A stretch of 64,000 nucleotides of DNA from Terriglobia bacterium. Its GTDB lineage: Bacteria > Acidobacteriota > Terriglobia > Terriglobales > Acidobacteriaceae. Where the stretch lies: the NCBI GenBank assembly GCA_020073465.1, contig JAIQFC010000003.1:124001-188000 (forward strand). Direction: 5' to 3'. Every line of letters starts with the position of its first letter. Within the stretch, counting starts at the first letter, position 1. Shown here piece by piece: positions 1 to 10,647 of the stretch. The notes beneath the pieces are model-generated. The model made no database searches and was not told where the DNA came from. It saw nothing but the letters and a program-made list of their open reading frames with translations. A program made the position numbers and the translations under genes.

Positions 1-801
1 CACCGAGCCCAGGAGTTCCTCGCGCAATGAGAAGAGGCGCACTGCCACTCCTGCATTCGAATCAGGATATTGACTCTCCAGCCGGCTGGTCACACTCAAC
101 AAAGCTGATTGAGCTTGCTGTAGCGAAACCCCCGCTCTGAGCCGGCCAATGGGATACAGCCAATGCGCATTCCTGCGGAGCCGCCACCCCGAAATCTGCA
201 GCGATTGCCAGAAGTCGGCGGAGTTGGTGGGCCCAAACTGAAAGTTCCTGGGAAGTACCCCGACGATGGTGGACGCCACTCCATCCAGCACGAGAGTCTT
301 CCCGACGGCGGCAGGATCACCGCCAAAGCGCCGCTGCCATCCCCCATACGAGAGGAGAACCGACGCAGTCTTTTGTTCCGTCTCTTCGGAGGGAACAAAA
401 GTCCGCCCCAGGACCGGCCGCACACCCAGCGTCTCGAAGAATCCGGTACTCGCCAGGCCAACCGTCACCTGCACCGCGCCGCTCGGCTGCGAGAGCGTCA
501 TCGTGGTCCGCGAATAGCCGCCCAGCTGCGCGAACACCTGGCTATTCCGCATATCCACAAAGTCCGGGTAAGACGCTTCCATCTGCTGAAAGGCGCCGGA
601 GGTGCGGGTCTCCCACACCTGCACCAGTTCCTCCGGCTTCTCGAAGGGCAGCGGTCGCAGCAAGGCTGCGTTGAGCACCGTGAACACGGCTGTATTGGCG
701 CCGATGCCCAGCGCCAGCATCAGCACAATTACCACGGCAAACCCCGGGTTCTTGCGCAACATACGCCATCCATAACGGACATCCTGATATATCGTTTCCA
801 T
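1..801 (-). CDS. ADOP-type MacB/FtsX-like permease, partial (3' end outside window)
   Basis: The frame is open from an ATG at 801 to the window edge, giving the first 267 residues. It begins [20 protein letters not shown] and continues with a first membrane segment containing [12 protein letters not shown], then a MacB periplasmic-core-like region. This is the N-terminal quarter of the acidobacterial duplicated permease family (about 800 aa: MacB_PCD, FtsX, MacB_PCD, FtsX). It starts 8 nt after the TGA of the preceding permease, with GAGGAA as ribosome site, so it is the last visible gene of the efflux operon. The family moves or senses substrates at the inner membrane together with an ATPase and adaptor; the substrate cannot be inferred. 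Whether the C-terminal half is intact is unknown. Confidence 0.9.
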   Translation of the reverse strand, partial: METIYQDVRYGWRMLRKNPGFAVVIVLMLALGIGANTAVFTVLNAALLRPLPFEKPEELVQVWETRTSGAFQQMEASYPDFVDMRNSQVFAQLGGYSRTTMTLSQPSGAVQVTVGLASTGFFETLGVRPVLGRTFVPSEETEQKTASVLLSYGGWQRRFGGDPAAVGKTLVLDGVASTIVGVLPRNFQFGPTNSADFWQSLQISGWRLRRNAHWLYPIGRLRAGVSLQQAQSALLSVTSRLESQYPDSNAGVAVRLFSLREELLGSV

Positions 802-809
802 TCGGTTCC

Positions 810-3254
810 TCACTCGTACCGCAACGCCACCATGGGATCGACTTTCGTCGCCCGGTACGCCGGAATGATGCTGGCCAACAAGGCGATCGCAGCCAGCAGC
901 GCCGCCACCGCCAGGAAAGTAATGGGATCGGTCGGCGTCACGCCGTAGATGAGGCTCGACAACACGCGCCCCAGAGCCAGCGCACCAGCCGCACCGATGG
1001 CGACGCCGATCAGGGTTGGCTTCATGCCTTCGACGACGACCATGCGCAGCACATCGGCAAGCCGGGCCCCAAGAGCCAGGCGGATTCCGATTTCCCGCAC
1101 ACTCCGTTTCACGCTGTACGACAGCACGCTGTAGATGCCCACCGCGGCCAGGAGCAAGGCGAGCCCGGCAAACGCGCCCAGCAGCAGCATGTTGAACCGT
1201 TGCGTGGACAGAGAGTTCGTGACCAGCTCGTCCATGGTGAAAATGTCGCGCAGCGGCATGTGCCGATCGATGTCGTGCACGGCATTCGATACGGCAGAGG
1301 CCATTCCTGCGGCACTGGAAGCGCGCACCACCAGCGTCATCGGAAAGGAACTCCACCCTCCCGTCGACGGTACCGAAACCTGGTCCAGCGGGAAGTAGAG
1401 GGTCGCGCTCGGACGAGTCTCATCCAGACTGTCGAGTTTTACGTCGCCCACAACTCCGACCACTTCGCGGACCGCATCCGGCAAGAAGGTCAACGTAAGA
1501 CGCTTGCCCAGCGCGTCTTCCCCCGGCCAGAACTGTCGGGCCATGGATTCGCTGATCAGGACTACCGCCGGCCTCCCCGCGACATCGGTGTCACTGAGGT
1601 CACGGCCGCGCACGATCGGGATGTGCAACGCTCCCATATAACCCGGGCTGATGAGTCGAACGTCAACTTCCGGTTGCTCCGACATCGGTAGGGTGGGCCG
1701 GCCTTCGATCGCAACCGGCTGATGCGAACCTTGATTATTGAGAGGGATGTCATCAATCACGCCCGCAGATTCCACACCAGGCAACGTCCGCACCCGCTGC
1801 AGTACTCGCTCGCAGAAGGCGATCTGCTGTGCCGGTTGGGGAAACTTCGTGCGGGAGATAGCTGCGGTCATCGTCAGAACCCCATGCGAATCAAACCCCG
1901 GATTCACACTCTGGAGCCTCTGGAAACTGCGAATCATCAGCCCCGCACCGATCAGCAGGACGAGTGAAAGAGCGACCTCCGAAACAACCAGAATGCTGCG
2001 CGTGCGGTGCCCGCCCGAATCCGCATCGGTTCGACCCAATCCTTGTTTGAGCGCCTGGTTCAATTCGCCCCGGGCCAGGCGGACAGCCGGCAGCACTCCC
2101 GCGGCAATGCCCGCGACGATGGAGATGGCGGCGGTGAAGACAAGGACCTGCGAGTCCAGCCCGACCTCAACCGAGCGCGGCAGTTTGTCCGCCAGAAATG
2201 CCACGATCAGGCGAACCCCAAGATTGGCGTACGCCAAACCGAGTGCTCCTCCCGCGAGTGCGAGGAGCACGGTCTCGGTAAGGATCTGGCGGAGCACGCG
2301 GGCCGAAGTCGCGCCCAGCGCAGTCCGAATCGCGATCTCTTTCTGGCGACTGAAGGTTTTCGCCAGTGCCAGGTTGGCCACGTTGGCGCAGGCAATCAGG
2401 AGAACGAAAGCCACGGCTCCCAGCAGAACCAGCAGGGCGGGGCGAACATCGCGCACCAGATCGTCACGCAGGGGCAGGACCGCTGCACCCCATCCCTTGT
2501 CGTCATCGGGATACAGTTGTTCCAGCCGGCCAGAGATCGTGTTCATCTCCGCCTGTGCCTGCTTCAATGCAACGCCAGGTTTAAGCCGCGCGACGACCAT
2601 ATAGTGGTGCTCGCCCCGCACCGCGCGTTCTTTGTCAGTCCACGCCATCGGGGTCCACATCTGCGCGAAGTCAGGAAACCGGAAGCTCGCCGGCATGACT
2701 CCGGCCACCAGGTAGCCTTCGCCGTCCAGGTTGATACTGCGGCCCACAATGTCAGGGTTTGCGCCGAAGTGCTCTTGCCAAAGGCGGTGGCTGAGAACCA
2801 CAACGTGGGAGCGGCCCGGCTGATCCTCGTCCGGAGAAAACACGCGACCCAGCACTGGCGGTACACCTAAAGTCGAGAAGAAACCGGAGGACACCGCGCT
2901 GGCATCCACTTGTTCCGGGTTGTCGCCACCCATCAGGTTGAAACCGTGGTAGGAATAGATCGTCATCTGATCGAACACCTGGTTCTGGCTTTCCCAGTCC
3001 AGGTAGTTCGCTGCAGAGACGGAGAACAGAGGCATTCCGGGGAAACTCTTCGCGGGTGGAACATGCCAGACCCGGACCAGCCGGTCGGCATCCTTGAATC
3101 CCAGCGGCCGCAGCAGCACGCCGTTTACCACACTGAAAATCGCCGTGTTGGCGCCTATCCCCAGCGCCAGGGTGATCACCGCAACCGCGGTGAAGCCGGG
3201 ACTCTTGCGGAGCTGGCGTACGGCGTAGCGAATGTCCTGGAGCAGTCCACTCAT
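810..3254 (-). CDS. ADOP-type MacB/FtsX-like permease (814 aa)
   Basis: Full-length duplicated permease. It opens with [20 protein letters not shown], a first TM helix, and [17 protein letters not shown], the family's N-terminal signature. A first FtsX block lies around residues 275-400 ([20 protein letters not shown]), a second periplasmic core around 420-680, and a C-terminal FtsX block ends in [11 protein letters not shown]. The start is supported by an AGGAGG site whose first bases overlap the TAG stop of the upstream permease, a stop/reinitiation arrangement. It is co-transcribed with its paralogues and the ATPase and adaptor upstream. The N-terminal 40 residues are much closer to the paralogues starting at 8167 and 10636 than the periplasmic cores are, which suggests recombination or strong constraint at the ends. 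Confidence 0.93.
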   Translation of the reverse strand: MSGLLQDIRYAVRQLRKSPGFTAVAVITLALGIGANTAIFSVVNGVLLRPLGFKDADRLVRVWHVPPAKSFPGMPLFSVSAANYLDWESQNQVFDQMTIYSYHGFNLMGGDNPEQVDASAVSSGFFSTLGVPPVLGRVFSPDEDQPGRSHVVVLSHRLWQEHFGANPDIVGRSINLDGEGYLVAGVMPASFRFPDFAQMWTPMAWTDKERAVRGEHHYMVVARLKPGVALKQAQAEMNTISGRLEQLYPDDDKGWGAAVLPLRDDLVRDVRPALLVLLGAVAFVLLIACANVANLALAKTFSRQKEIAIRTALGATSARVLRQILTETVLLALAGGALGLAYANLGVRLIVAFLADKLPRSVEVGLDSQVLVFTAAISIVAGIAAGVLPAVRLARGELNQALKQGLGRTDADSGGHRTRSILVVSEVALSLVLLIGAGLMIRSFQRLQSVNPGFDSHGVLTMTAAISRTKFPQPAQQIAFCERVLQRVRTLPGVESAGVIDDIPLNNQGSHQPVAIEGRPTLPMSEQPEVDVRLISPGYMGALHIPIVRGRDLSDTDVAGRPAVVLISESMARQFWPGEDALGKRLTLTFLPDAVREVVGVVGDVKLDSLDETRPSATLYFPLDQVSVPSTGGWSSFPMTLVVRASSAAGMASAVSNAVHDIDRHMPLRDIFTMDELVTNSLSTQRFNMLLLGAFAGLALLLAAVGIYSVLSYSVKRSVREIGIRLALGARLADVLRMVVVEGMKPTLIGVAIGAAGALALGRVLSSLIYGVTPTDPITFLAVAALLAAIALLASIIPAYRATKVDPMVALRYE

Positions 3255-3263
3255 CTTGACCTC

Positions 3264-5717
3264 CTACTCGTACCTCAGTGCGACTACCGGATCGACCTTG
3301 GTTGCACGCCGGGCCGGGACATAACACGCGGCGAGCGCGACCATGGTCAGCAGCACGGCAACTCCCGCAAAAGTAAGTGGATCGGTCGCCCCGACTCCGT
3401 AGAGCAAACTGGTCATCAGTCGCGTGAGTCCCAAAGCCGCAGCCAGTCCAACTGCAACTCCGAGCCCGGCAAGCTTTCCTCCCCGGCCCAGAATCAGACG
3501 CAAGATGTCCTGGCGCTGCGCTCCAAGAGCGATGCGGATGCCAATCTCATGCGCGCGTTGGCCAACGACATAAGAAATGACGCCGTAAATTCCCACGCTG
3601 GCGAGCAGGAGCGCCAGCACCGCGAAGACGACAAGCAGGATCATGGAGAATCGCTTTGAGGCCATGGAGTCAGAGATAAGAGAGTCCACGGTTTGTGCGC
3701 CGAAGATGACCTGCTGGTTGCTCATCTGCGCGCTGACCTGCCGGATGGAATCGAGCAGGCCTGCAGAGGCGTCCGTGGCCCGCACAACCACAGCCGATCC
3801 AGACGGAGTCATGGCAACAAATTCGTTCGGCATCTGCATGCACGGGATATAAAGGTCAGACCGAAGCGACTGCTGGTCGTCGGTGTCCAGACCCCACTGC
3901 TTGACGTGCCCGACCACGCCGACGATCTCCGCCAGCTGAGTGAACCGGTTCACGTGGATGCGCTTGCCGATGGGGTTCTGATCAGGGAAATATTTCTGGG
4001 CAAAGAGTTCATCGACTACGACGACGAGCGGGGAGTGTTCATTGTCCTGAGGAGTAAAGAACCGGCCCCGCCGCAGCGGAATGCCCATTGCGTTCAGATA
4101 GTCGGGTTCGACGATGTAGTCGATGGCCCAGTTCATATCGTTCTCGTTTGTGGGCTTGGGCTGCCCCTCAAGCCAGAAGAGTTGTTCGTCGTCGCCGCTC
4201 AAGGGGACCGCGCCCCAGGTCTGGGAAACCGCCTGAACCCCGGGGATGGAGGCCAGCTTGGCGTCGAACTCGCGAAAGGCAGCGCGGATCGCATCCGGTT
4301 TGGCATTCATCATCGACGGTGGAAGCGAAAGGCCAAACGTGAGCACATGGTGCGGACTGAACCTCGGATCGACGCTCCACAGCTTCGCCAGACTGCGGAT
4401 GGTCAGTCCCGCACCGATCAGCAACACGAGCGCGAGGGCCATCTCGACCACGACGAATACGCCTTGTGTACGATGGCGGGTTCCGCTTGCTCCCCGGCCA
4501 CCCTGCTTCAGCGTTTCATGGAGGTCCGGCTGGGATGTTTTGAGCGCGGGCGTGAGGCCAAAGACAACTCCCGCCAGCAGGGAGATGCCGGCAGTGAAGA
4601 TCAGCACGTGGGCGTCAAGTCCAACTTGCTCGGCACGAGGCAGAGCCGCGGGCAAGATTCCAAGGGCCGCCCGTGTTCCCCACGCAGCCAGCAGCAATCC
4701 CAACCCCCCACCGGCCAAAGCTAGCAAGATGCTCTCCGTGAGGAGTTGGCGAAGCACTCGTCCCCGGGTCGCTCCGAGGGCTGCACGAACGGCAAACTCG
4801 CGCGTCCGGCTGGTCGACCGAGCCAGTAACAGGTTCGCGACGTTCACGCACGCAATCAGAAGTACAAAGCCAACTGCGGCAAGAAGCACGAACAGGAGAG
4901 GCCGGACATCACCCACCATCTGCTCCTTGAGCGGAGTCACTTTGGCACTGATGCCTTTGTCCGCATCGGGGAAGGCGTTCGCGAGATTGCGGGTGACTGC
5001 ATCCATGTCAGCCCGCGCTTGTTCGATCGTTACTCCGGGCTTGAGCCGGCCGATGCCATGGATTCCCAACCCGGCGCCACGCTGAAGCAGCAGTGGATTG
5101 CTCCACCGACCGATGGGCACGTACACCTTGGAGTCGCGGAAACCGGGAATGACCAGGTGAAATTTCGCAGGAATCACTCCGACGATGGTGTAGTCCTTTG
5201 CGTCCAGCGTGATGTTCTTTCCCAGAATGTCAGACGCAGAACTGAACTTGCGCTGCCATAACCCTTCACTGATGAGCGCAACGGGGCCGGCACCAACCTG
5301 CTCCTCATCCTGAGCAAAGGTGCGGCCGATTACCGGCTTCACGCCCAGCACCGGGAAGAAATCTGAGGAGACAAACTCTCCGTTCACCTGTTCGGCTTCA
5401 CCGATGCCGGTCAGGCTAAAGGCGTAACTGCGGGCAATGGCAAGAGAAGAAAATGTGTGGTTATCCTTCTGCCAGTCACGGAAATTCGGGTAGGAGACGG
5501 ACCCACCTTCAAAGTTCGGCTTATTCTCATGCAGCGTCACCAGTTCATCGGGTTGAGGAAAAGGAAGTGGGCTTAACAATACTCCGTTGATCACAGAGAA
5601 CAGCGCGGTGTTGGCTCCGATGCCGAGTGCCAGTGTCAGCACAGCCATTGCCGTGAAGGCGGGATTCTTCGCCAGCATGCGGAAGCCAAAGCGCAGATCC
5701 TGAAGTAGAGTTTCCAT
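3264..5717 (-). CDS. ADOP-type MacB/FtsX-like permease (817 aa)
   Basis: Paralogue with the same two-core, two-FtsX arrangement and the ending VDPVVALRYE. I chose the ATG at 5717 (METLLQDLRFGFRMLAKNPA) because AAGG lies just before it and all paralogues start with this xxLxQDxR helix. An in-frame ATG at 5738 overlaps the upstream stop (ATGA) but would add seven non-conserved residues. Its periplasmic cores differ clearly from the neighbours, for example in its own insert TFGLSLPPSMMNAKPD near residue 480. If cores recognise partner or substrate, this permease has a different specificity. Position in the operon: fourth permease after the ATPase. Confidence 0.92.
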   Translation of the reverse strand: METLLQDLRFGFRMLAKNPAFTAMAVLTLALGIGANTALFSVINGVLLSPLPFPQPDELVTLHENKPNFEGGSVSYPNFRDWQKDNHTFSSLAIARSYAFSLTGIGEAEQVNGEFVSSDFFPVLGVKPVIGRTFAQDEEQVGAGPVALISEGLWQRKFSSASDILGKNITLDAKDYTIVGVIPAKFHLVIPGFRDSKVYVPIGRWSNPLLLQRGAGLGIHGIGRLKPGVTIEQARADMDAVTRNLANAFPDADKGISAKVTPLKEQMVGDVRPLLFVLLAAVGFVLLIACVNVANLLLARSTSRTREFAVRAALGATRGRVLRQLLTESILLALAGGGLGLLLAAWGTRAALGILPAALPRAEQVGLDAHVLIFTAGISLLAGVVFGLTPALKTSQPDLHETLKQGGRGASGTRHRTQGVFVVVEMALALVLLIGAGLTIRSLAKLWSVDPRFSPHHVLTFGLSLPPSMMNAKPDAIRAAFREFDAKLASIPGVQAVSQTWGAVPLSGDDEQLFWLEGQPKPTNENDMNWAIDYIVEPDYLNAMGIPLRRGRFFTPQDNEHSPLVVVVDELFAQKYFPDQNPIGKRIHVNRFTQLAEIVGVVGHVKQWGLDTDDQQSLRSDLYIPCMQMPNEFVAMTPSGSAVVVRATDASAGLLDSIRQVSAQMSNQQVIFGAQTVDSLISDSMASKRFSMILLVVFAVLALLLASVGIYGVISYVVGQRAHEIGIRIALGAQRQDILRLILGRGGKLAGLGVAVGLAAALGLTRLMTSLLYGVGATDPLTFAGVAVLLTMVALAACYVPARRATKVDPVVALRYE

Positions 5718-5734
5718 ATTCGCCTTCGAACCCT

Positions 5735-8167
5735 TCATTCGTACCGGAGCGCCACCATGGGATCGACCTTCATCGCCCAGCGCGCGGGCAGGTAGGCCGC
5801 CATGGCCGCAACCGTCGCCAACAGGAACGTCAGCAGGGCAAACGTCGTGACGTCGGTCTGGACCACTCCAAAAAGTGCGCTGGACAGCGCTCGCGTCAAC
5901 AGCGCGGCCAGCACCAGTCCAATCCCCAGTCCGACCGCAGCCATCTTCATCGCAAATCCCACTACGAGCCGGAGCACGTCAATGTGCCGTGCTCCCAGTG
6001 CGATGCGCACTCCGATCTCGTGCGTTCGTTGGGTGACCGAGTAGGCCATAACGGCGAAGATTCCCGCTGCCGCCAGCGTGAGCGCACTAAACCCGAACAC
6101 CAGCATCAAGCGAGCCGTCTGCTCAATGCCGCTGAGGTTGTCCGAAAGGACCTGCTCCAGGCTGCGCACGTCATAGGCCGGTTGGTCCGGGTCGACGCTG
6201 CGCATCTGCCCGCTGATGGAGGCCGCCAGTGCGAGCGGATCTCCCGACGTCCGCACCACAAACGCCGAGGCCAATTCAGGCCGTTGCGCGACTGGCACGT
6301 ACACGGTGGGGGCGGGACTGTGATCAAGAGGACTCGGCCGCACGTCTCCGACGATTCCCACAATCGTGCGCCAAGGTTCGGCACTTCCCGCCCGTCCCAT
6401 CCGGATGTGCTTGCCCAGTGGGTCCTGCTCAGGCCAATTCTGGTGCGCCATCTCCTCACTCACGATTGCGACCGCAGGCCCATCGCGTCCGTCTTGCTCC
6501 GAAACGAGCCGCCCTCGCCGCAGCGGAACGCGCAAAGCGGAAAAGAAACCAGGAGTCACCACTTGCGAAATCGCAGATGGAGTCTCGCCCGGAGCCGCCG
6601 GCGGCTTTCCTTCCGCTGCATACTCCACCCAATTCCAGTTCCACCCGGAAGGCAGGCTAGTCACACAAGCGGCAGACTCCACACCGGGCAGCGCTCCAAT
6701 GTCCCGCAGAACCCGGTCGTAATATGCGCGGACACGGTCTTTGTCGCGATACTTCGCCTCCGGCAAGGCGACATGGAATGTGAGCACATGGCTGCGATCA
6801 AAGCCCATATCACTCGCCACCATGGCCTGGAAGCCCTTCACCATGGTCCCTGCCCCCACCAGCAGGACCAGAGACAGGGCAACTTCCGAGATCACGAGCA
6901 ACCTGCGGAGTCGGTTCCGGCCAACACTGAGACTGCTGCTACGTCCGCCTTCCTTCAGCGCGTCATTGACGTTGGGACGGGAAAGATGCCATGCCGGAAC
7001 CAGGCCCGTGATAATGCCTGTAGCGATGGCTGCAGCCAGCGTGAACAGGAAGACCCGCGAATCCACCTGCAAATGCTTCAAGCCGGCAATGTGCTCCACA
7101 ATGAAAGGGGGGATGCTGCGACTCATGAGGGCGAGTCCCCAACGAGAAAGCAAAAGTGCGCCGCCACTTCCGAGCAGAGCGAGCAAGACGCTTTCCACCA
7201 ACAACTGCCGTCCGATATGCCATCGTGTCGCTCCCAGTGCGGTGCGCAGCGCGATTTCCTTCTGGCGTGCGAAGGCGCGCGCCAGCTGCAGGTTGGCGAC
7301 ATTGGCGCAGCAGAGCAATAGAACGAAAGCAGCCGCTCCCATCAGGACAAAAATGAACTGCCGCGAGCCGTACATAAGATCATCGACGGTGTTCTTCACG
7401 CTGACGTCGTGGCCTGCGTTTGTAGTCGGATGCTGTTCTCGCAGCCGGGCTGCGATCGCCTGCAGGTTCGCCTGTGCCTGAGCAATGGAAACGTCATCCG
7501 CGAGCCGCCCGAACACGGTCAAGGAATGGTTTTCCCGGTCAGCTTTCTGCGCGTCGTTCAGATTGAGAGGGGTCCAAACCTTGGCCCCGGGTGGAAAATC
7601 AAAGTCTGGCACGGTAATTCCAGCCACAGTGAATTTTTCGCCGTTCAACAGCAGTTGCTTGCCGACGATCCCGGGATCAGAACCCAGATGCTGCTGCCAG
7701 AATCCGTGCGCCACGACCACAACCGGGACAGCTCCTTGCTGAAGGTCTGCGCTGCCGATGCTGCGGCCAAGTTGCATTGGCATGCGTAGGAGGGAAAAGA
7801 AACCGGATGTGACCCGGGCACCTTCCACGTGCTGGGCGACATTGCCGCCGGTCAGATTGGCGTCCCAACTCTGAACTGCCGCCAGCTGCTCGAATCCCTT
7901 TCCCTGTTCATCCCAGTCTCTGAAATTCGCTGGAGCCACGCTCATGTGGTAGGCGTTCTGCTTGGGAACGGTTTCCCAGACGGTGACAATCCGATCCAGA
8001 CGAGGGAACGGAAACGGCCGGAGCAACATTGCGTTCACCGTGCTGAACGTGGTTGTGTTCGCGCCGATGCCCAGCGCCAGCGTAATCACCGCCACGGCGG
8101 TGAAGCCGGGACTCTTGCGCAGTTGGCGCACGGCATAGCGCACGTCGTGAAATAGTCCGGTCATCAC
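5735..8167 (-). CDS. ADOP-type MacB/FtsX-like permease (810 aa)
   Basis: Starts [20 protein letters not shown] with AGGAGG five bases upstream; the preceding gene's TAG is part of that ribosome site. The first TM contains [20 protein letters not shown]. The middle FtsX block reads FVLMGAAAFVLLLCCANVANL and the C-terminal block ends [12 protein letters not shown]. It is the third permease after the ATPase. The length and four-block layout match the family, and no key segment is missing. It is likely an inner-membrane protein with two large periplasmic domains working with the HlyD-type adaptor at 13839-15101. Function is assigned from family only. Confidence 0.93.
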   Translation of the reverse strand: MMTGLFHDVRYAVRQLRKSPGFTAVAVITLALGIGANTTTFSTVNAMLLRPFPFPRLDRIVTVWETVPKQNAYHMSVAPANFRDWDEQGKGFEQLAAVQSWDANLTGGNVAQHVEGARVTSGFFSLLRMPMQLGRSIGSADLQQGAVPVVVVAHGFWQQHLGSDPGIVGKQLLLNGEKFTVAGITVPDFDFPPGAKVWTPLNLNDAQKADRENHSLTVFGRLADDVSIAQAQANLQAIAARLREQHPTTNAGHDVSVKNTVDDLMYGSRQFIFVLMGAAAFVLLLCCANVANLQLARAFARQKEIALRTALGATRWHIGRQLLVESVLLALLGSGGALLLSRWGLALMSRSIPPFIVEHIAGLKHLQVDSRVFLFTLAAAIATGIITGLVPAWHLSRPNVNDALKEGGRSSSLSVGRNRLRRLLVISEVALSLVLLVGAGTMVKGFQAMVASDMGFDRSHVLTFHVALPEAKYRDKDRVRAYYDRVLRDIGALPGVESAACVTSLPSGWNWNWVEYAAEGKPPAAPGETPSAISQVVTPGFFSALRVPLRRGRLVSEQDGRDGPAVAIVSEEMAHQNWPEQDPLGKHIRMGRAGSAEPWRTIVGIVGDVRPSPLDHSPAPTVYVPVAQRPELASAFVVRTSGDPLALAASISGQMRSVDPDQPAYDVRSLEQVLSDNLSGIEQTARLMLVFGFSALTLAAAGIFAVMAYSVTQRTHEIGVRIALGARHIDVLRLVVGFAMKMAAVGLGIGLVLAALLTRALSSALFGVVQTDVTTFALLTFLLATVAAMAAYLPARWAMKVDPMVALRYE

Positions 8168-8173
8168 AGCCTC

Positions 8174-10636
8174 CTACTCGTACCGCAACGCCACCATGGG
8201 ATCGATCTTTGCCGCACGCCGCGCGGGAATATAACAAGTTGCCAGCGCCACAAATGTTAGGAGCAGCGATACCCCGGCGAACGTGGAAGCATCTGTTGCC
8301 GTTACGCCTACCAAAAGACTGCCTACCAACCGTGCCATCCCCACCGAAGCCAGAATTCCGAGGAGAAGACCCGGCACGACGATCACCACGCCTCCCCGCA
8401 AGATCATTTTCAAAACCGCTCCACGCGGCGCCCCCAAGGCCATGCGAATCCCAATCTCGTGAGTCCGCTGGGCCGAGACATAAGAGAGGACGCCATATAC
8501 GCCAATGATGGCCAGCACCAGTCCGAGACCACCAAGACATGCGACCAGTGCCGCCCCCAATTGAAAGACGAGAATCCCATTGAGCGTGCCCAGGGCGGCG
8601 GTCATGCTTTGCACGTCGAAGACTGGCAAAGCAGGCGCAAGGGAATGGATTGTGGCGACAACGTTGGCAGCCATATTCTCGGGTGGAACCGTGGTCCGGA
8701 CTTGAAGCGTCTCCGTCGACATGTAGTTCTGCGCCATCGGCGCATAGATGTAGTCGCCGATGGGTCCAGCCAAGTCGCCGGTCTTGCTGTTCTTGGCCAC
8801 GCCCACGACCTGCACCACATTACTGCGGTTATCTCTCTGGATCGTGATTTGCTTCCCGAGCGGCTCTTCGTTCGGCCAGTAGTGTTTAACCATCGCCTCG
8901 TTCACGATGACGACCCGCAGATTGCCGTCCTGGTCGGAATCGCGGAAGGAACGACCCGCCACAACAGGAATCCTCATCGTCTCGAAGTATCCCGGCGAAA
9001 CAGCATTGAATCCGGCAGACTGGCCTGGAGCGGGCTTGTAACCCGGGATCTCCACGTCGGCGGTGAGGCTGTAGTAACCAAAAGGCACCGACCCCGCGAG
9101 GCTTGCCGATTGCACACTGGGCAGGCTGCGTACCCGCTCGAGCAGTTCGCGATAGAAGGCGCGACCCTGCTTGTCGTCGAGTCCTGACTGGTGAGGATCA
9201 AGTGTGATATTCAGAACATGGCTAGGGTCGAACCCGAGATCAGAGCGTTGTACGTTGTACAGACTCCGCACAAACAGCGCAGTAATAATGAGCAGCGTGA
9301 GCGAGCCGGCCACCTGTGTCGCCACCAGAACGCTGCGCAGCCGCTGCCGCCCGCTGGATGTAGTACGTGAGCTTTCTCTGAGAGTCTCATTGAGGTTAAG
9401 ACCAGATGCCCGCAGTGCAGGGACAAGGCCCACAACCAGCGTGCAGAAGATCGCCGCCGCGAACGCGTAGGAGAACACGCGCCAGTCGAATGCGAAATCG
9501 AACGCGATAGGAAGCTTGGTGCCGATAGGAAGTGAAGCCAAGGTGTGGCTTGCGGCGATCCCCATCATGATTCCAAAAACGCATCCCAGCACGGTAAGCG
9601 CAAGGCTCTCTGTAAGTAGTTGGCGAACTAGTGTCCACCTGCCGGCTCCGAGCGCAGCGCGCAGAGCCATCTCACGCTGGCGTGCGGTGGCTCGTACAAG
9701 AAAAAGGTTCGCAACGTTGAAGCAAGCGAGAGCCAAAACCAGCGCCGCGAGGATCAGAAAGAGGGCCGCAACCATGGGCAGTGGATCGGACGAATCCACC
9801 ACCAGGCCGAGCGGTCCCAGATGAAACGCGTGGAGCAGCATGTCCTTGCTGTCTTCTGGGTGCTGCTGAGAAAGGCGGCCGGCAATCACTTCCAACGCGG
9901 ATTGAACCTGGGGAAGACTTACCTCGGGCTTCAGGCGGCTGACGAGAGTCAGCTCTCGTGCTTTGCGGTCAGTAAACAGGTCAGACTTCTGTTCGCCCGG
10001 TCGCCGTGTGGTTGCCATACTCAAGGGTAAGTAGCCCTGGGAGTCGATAAGCGACGACACTCCCCGGAAACCCTCGGGTGCGACGCCGATGATTGTCACC
10101 GGTTTGCCGCTCACCGATGCCTGCGTGCCAACCACGCTTGGATCGCTGTCGAAATGAGTCTTCCAGAAGGAATAGCTGAGAACGATCACCGGGTCAGTTC
10201 CCGCAACGTTTCCCTCGGAAGGCTGAATCAAGCGACCAACGGCAGGCCGTATCCCCAGCACCTCGAAGAAATTTCCACTCACGTAGTTGGTCCAGATGGT
10301 TTCGTTCTTGCCCTTCGCACGAAGTCCTTCCATTTGGAACAACTGTGCGGCCGCGGTATCGGAAAAGATTGAACCAGTCTGGCTTCGAATCTCGGAAAAC
10401 TCAGGGTAGGAAAAACTCTGTTTCCAATCTCCCTTTTGCCGAAAGGCCAAATAAGAGACCTGTTGCGGATTGGCCACGGCAAGGGGCCGCAGCAAAATAA
10501 AATCGACTACGCTGAAAATGGCCGTGTTCGCCCCGATGCCCAGCGCCAGCGTGATCGCCGCAACGGCGGTGAAGCCGGGACTCTTCCGAAGCTGCCGCAC
10601 GGCGTAGCGCACATCGTGGAACAGTCCGCTCATCAT
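8174..10636 (-). CDS. ADOP-type MacB/FtsX-like permease (820 aa)
   Basis: Begins [20 protein letters not shown]; the first of the two consecutive ATGs is taken because AGGAG sits eight bases before it. The N-terminal TM signature is [20 protein letters not shown] and the C-terminus [12 protein letters not shown]. The first FtsX block (residues about 275-400) contains ALACFNVANLFLVRATARQR, with a Phe-Asn-Val variant of the usual ANVANL motif. It is the second permease after the ATPase. The 3' end of this gene plus the start of the next reads almost like the junctions at 3250 and 10640, showing that the junction segment itself is repeated through the operon. Confidence 0.93.
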   Translation of the reverse strand: MMSGLFHDVRYAVRQLRKSPGFTAVAAITLALGIGANTAIFSVVDFILLRPLAVANPQQVSYLAFRQKGDWKQSFSYPEFSEIRSQTGSIFSDTAAAQLFQMEGLRAKGKNETIWTNYVSGNFFEVLGIRPAVGRLIQPSEGNVAGTDPVIVLSYSFWKTHFDSDPSVVGTQASVSGKPVTIIGVAPEGFRGVSSLIDSQGYLPLSMATTRRPGEQKSDLFTDRKARELTLVSRLKPEVSLPQVQSALEVIAGRLSQQHPEDSKDMLLHAFHLGPLGLVVDSSDPLPMVAALFLILAALVLALACFNVANLFLVRATARQREMALRAALGAGRWTLVRQLLTESLALTVLGCVFGIMMGIAASHTLASLPIGTKLPIAFDFAFDWRVFSYAFAAAIFCTLVVGLVPALRASGLNLNETLRESSRTTSSGRQRLRSVLVATQVAGSLTLLIITALFVRSLYNVQRSDLGFDPSHVLNITLDPHQSGLDDKQGRAFYRELLERVRSLPSVQSASLAGSVPFGYYSLTADVEIPGYKPAPGQSAGFNAVSPGYFETMRIPVVAGRSFRDSDQDGNLRVVIVNEAMVKHYWPNEEPLGKQITIQRDNRSNVVQVVGVAKNSKTGDLAGPIGDYIYAPMAQNYMSTETLQVRTTVPPENMAANVVATIHSLAPALPVFDVQSMTAALGTLNGILVFQLGAALVACLGGLGLVLAIIGVYGVLSYVSAQRTHEIGIRMALGAPRGAVLKMILRGGVVIVVPGLLLGILASVGMARLVGSLLVGVTATDASTFAGVSLLLTFVALATCYIPARRAAKIDPMVALRYE

Positions 10637-10647
10637 TGATCTATCTC

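Noticed and set aside
5984..7321. A 445-codon plus-strand frame antisense to a permease
   Set aside because: Composition (His, Arg, Gln runs) is typical of the complement of GC-rich coding DNA; the minus strand encodes a clear permease.
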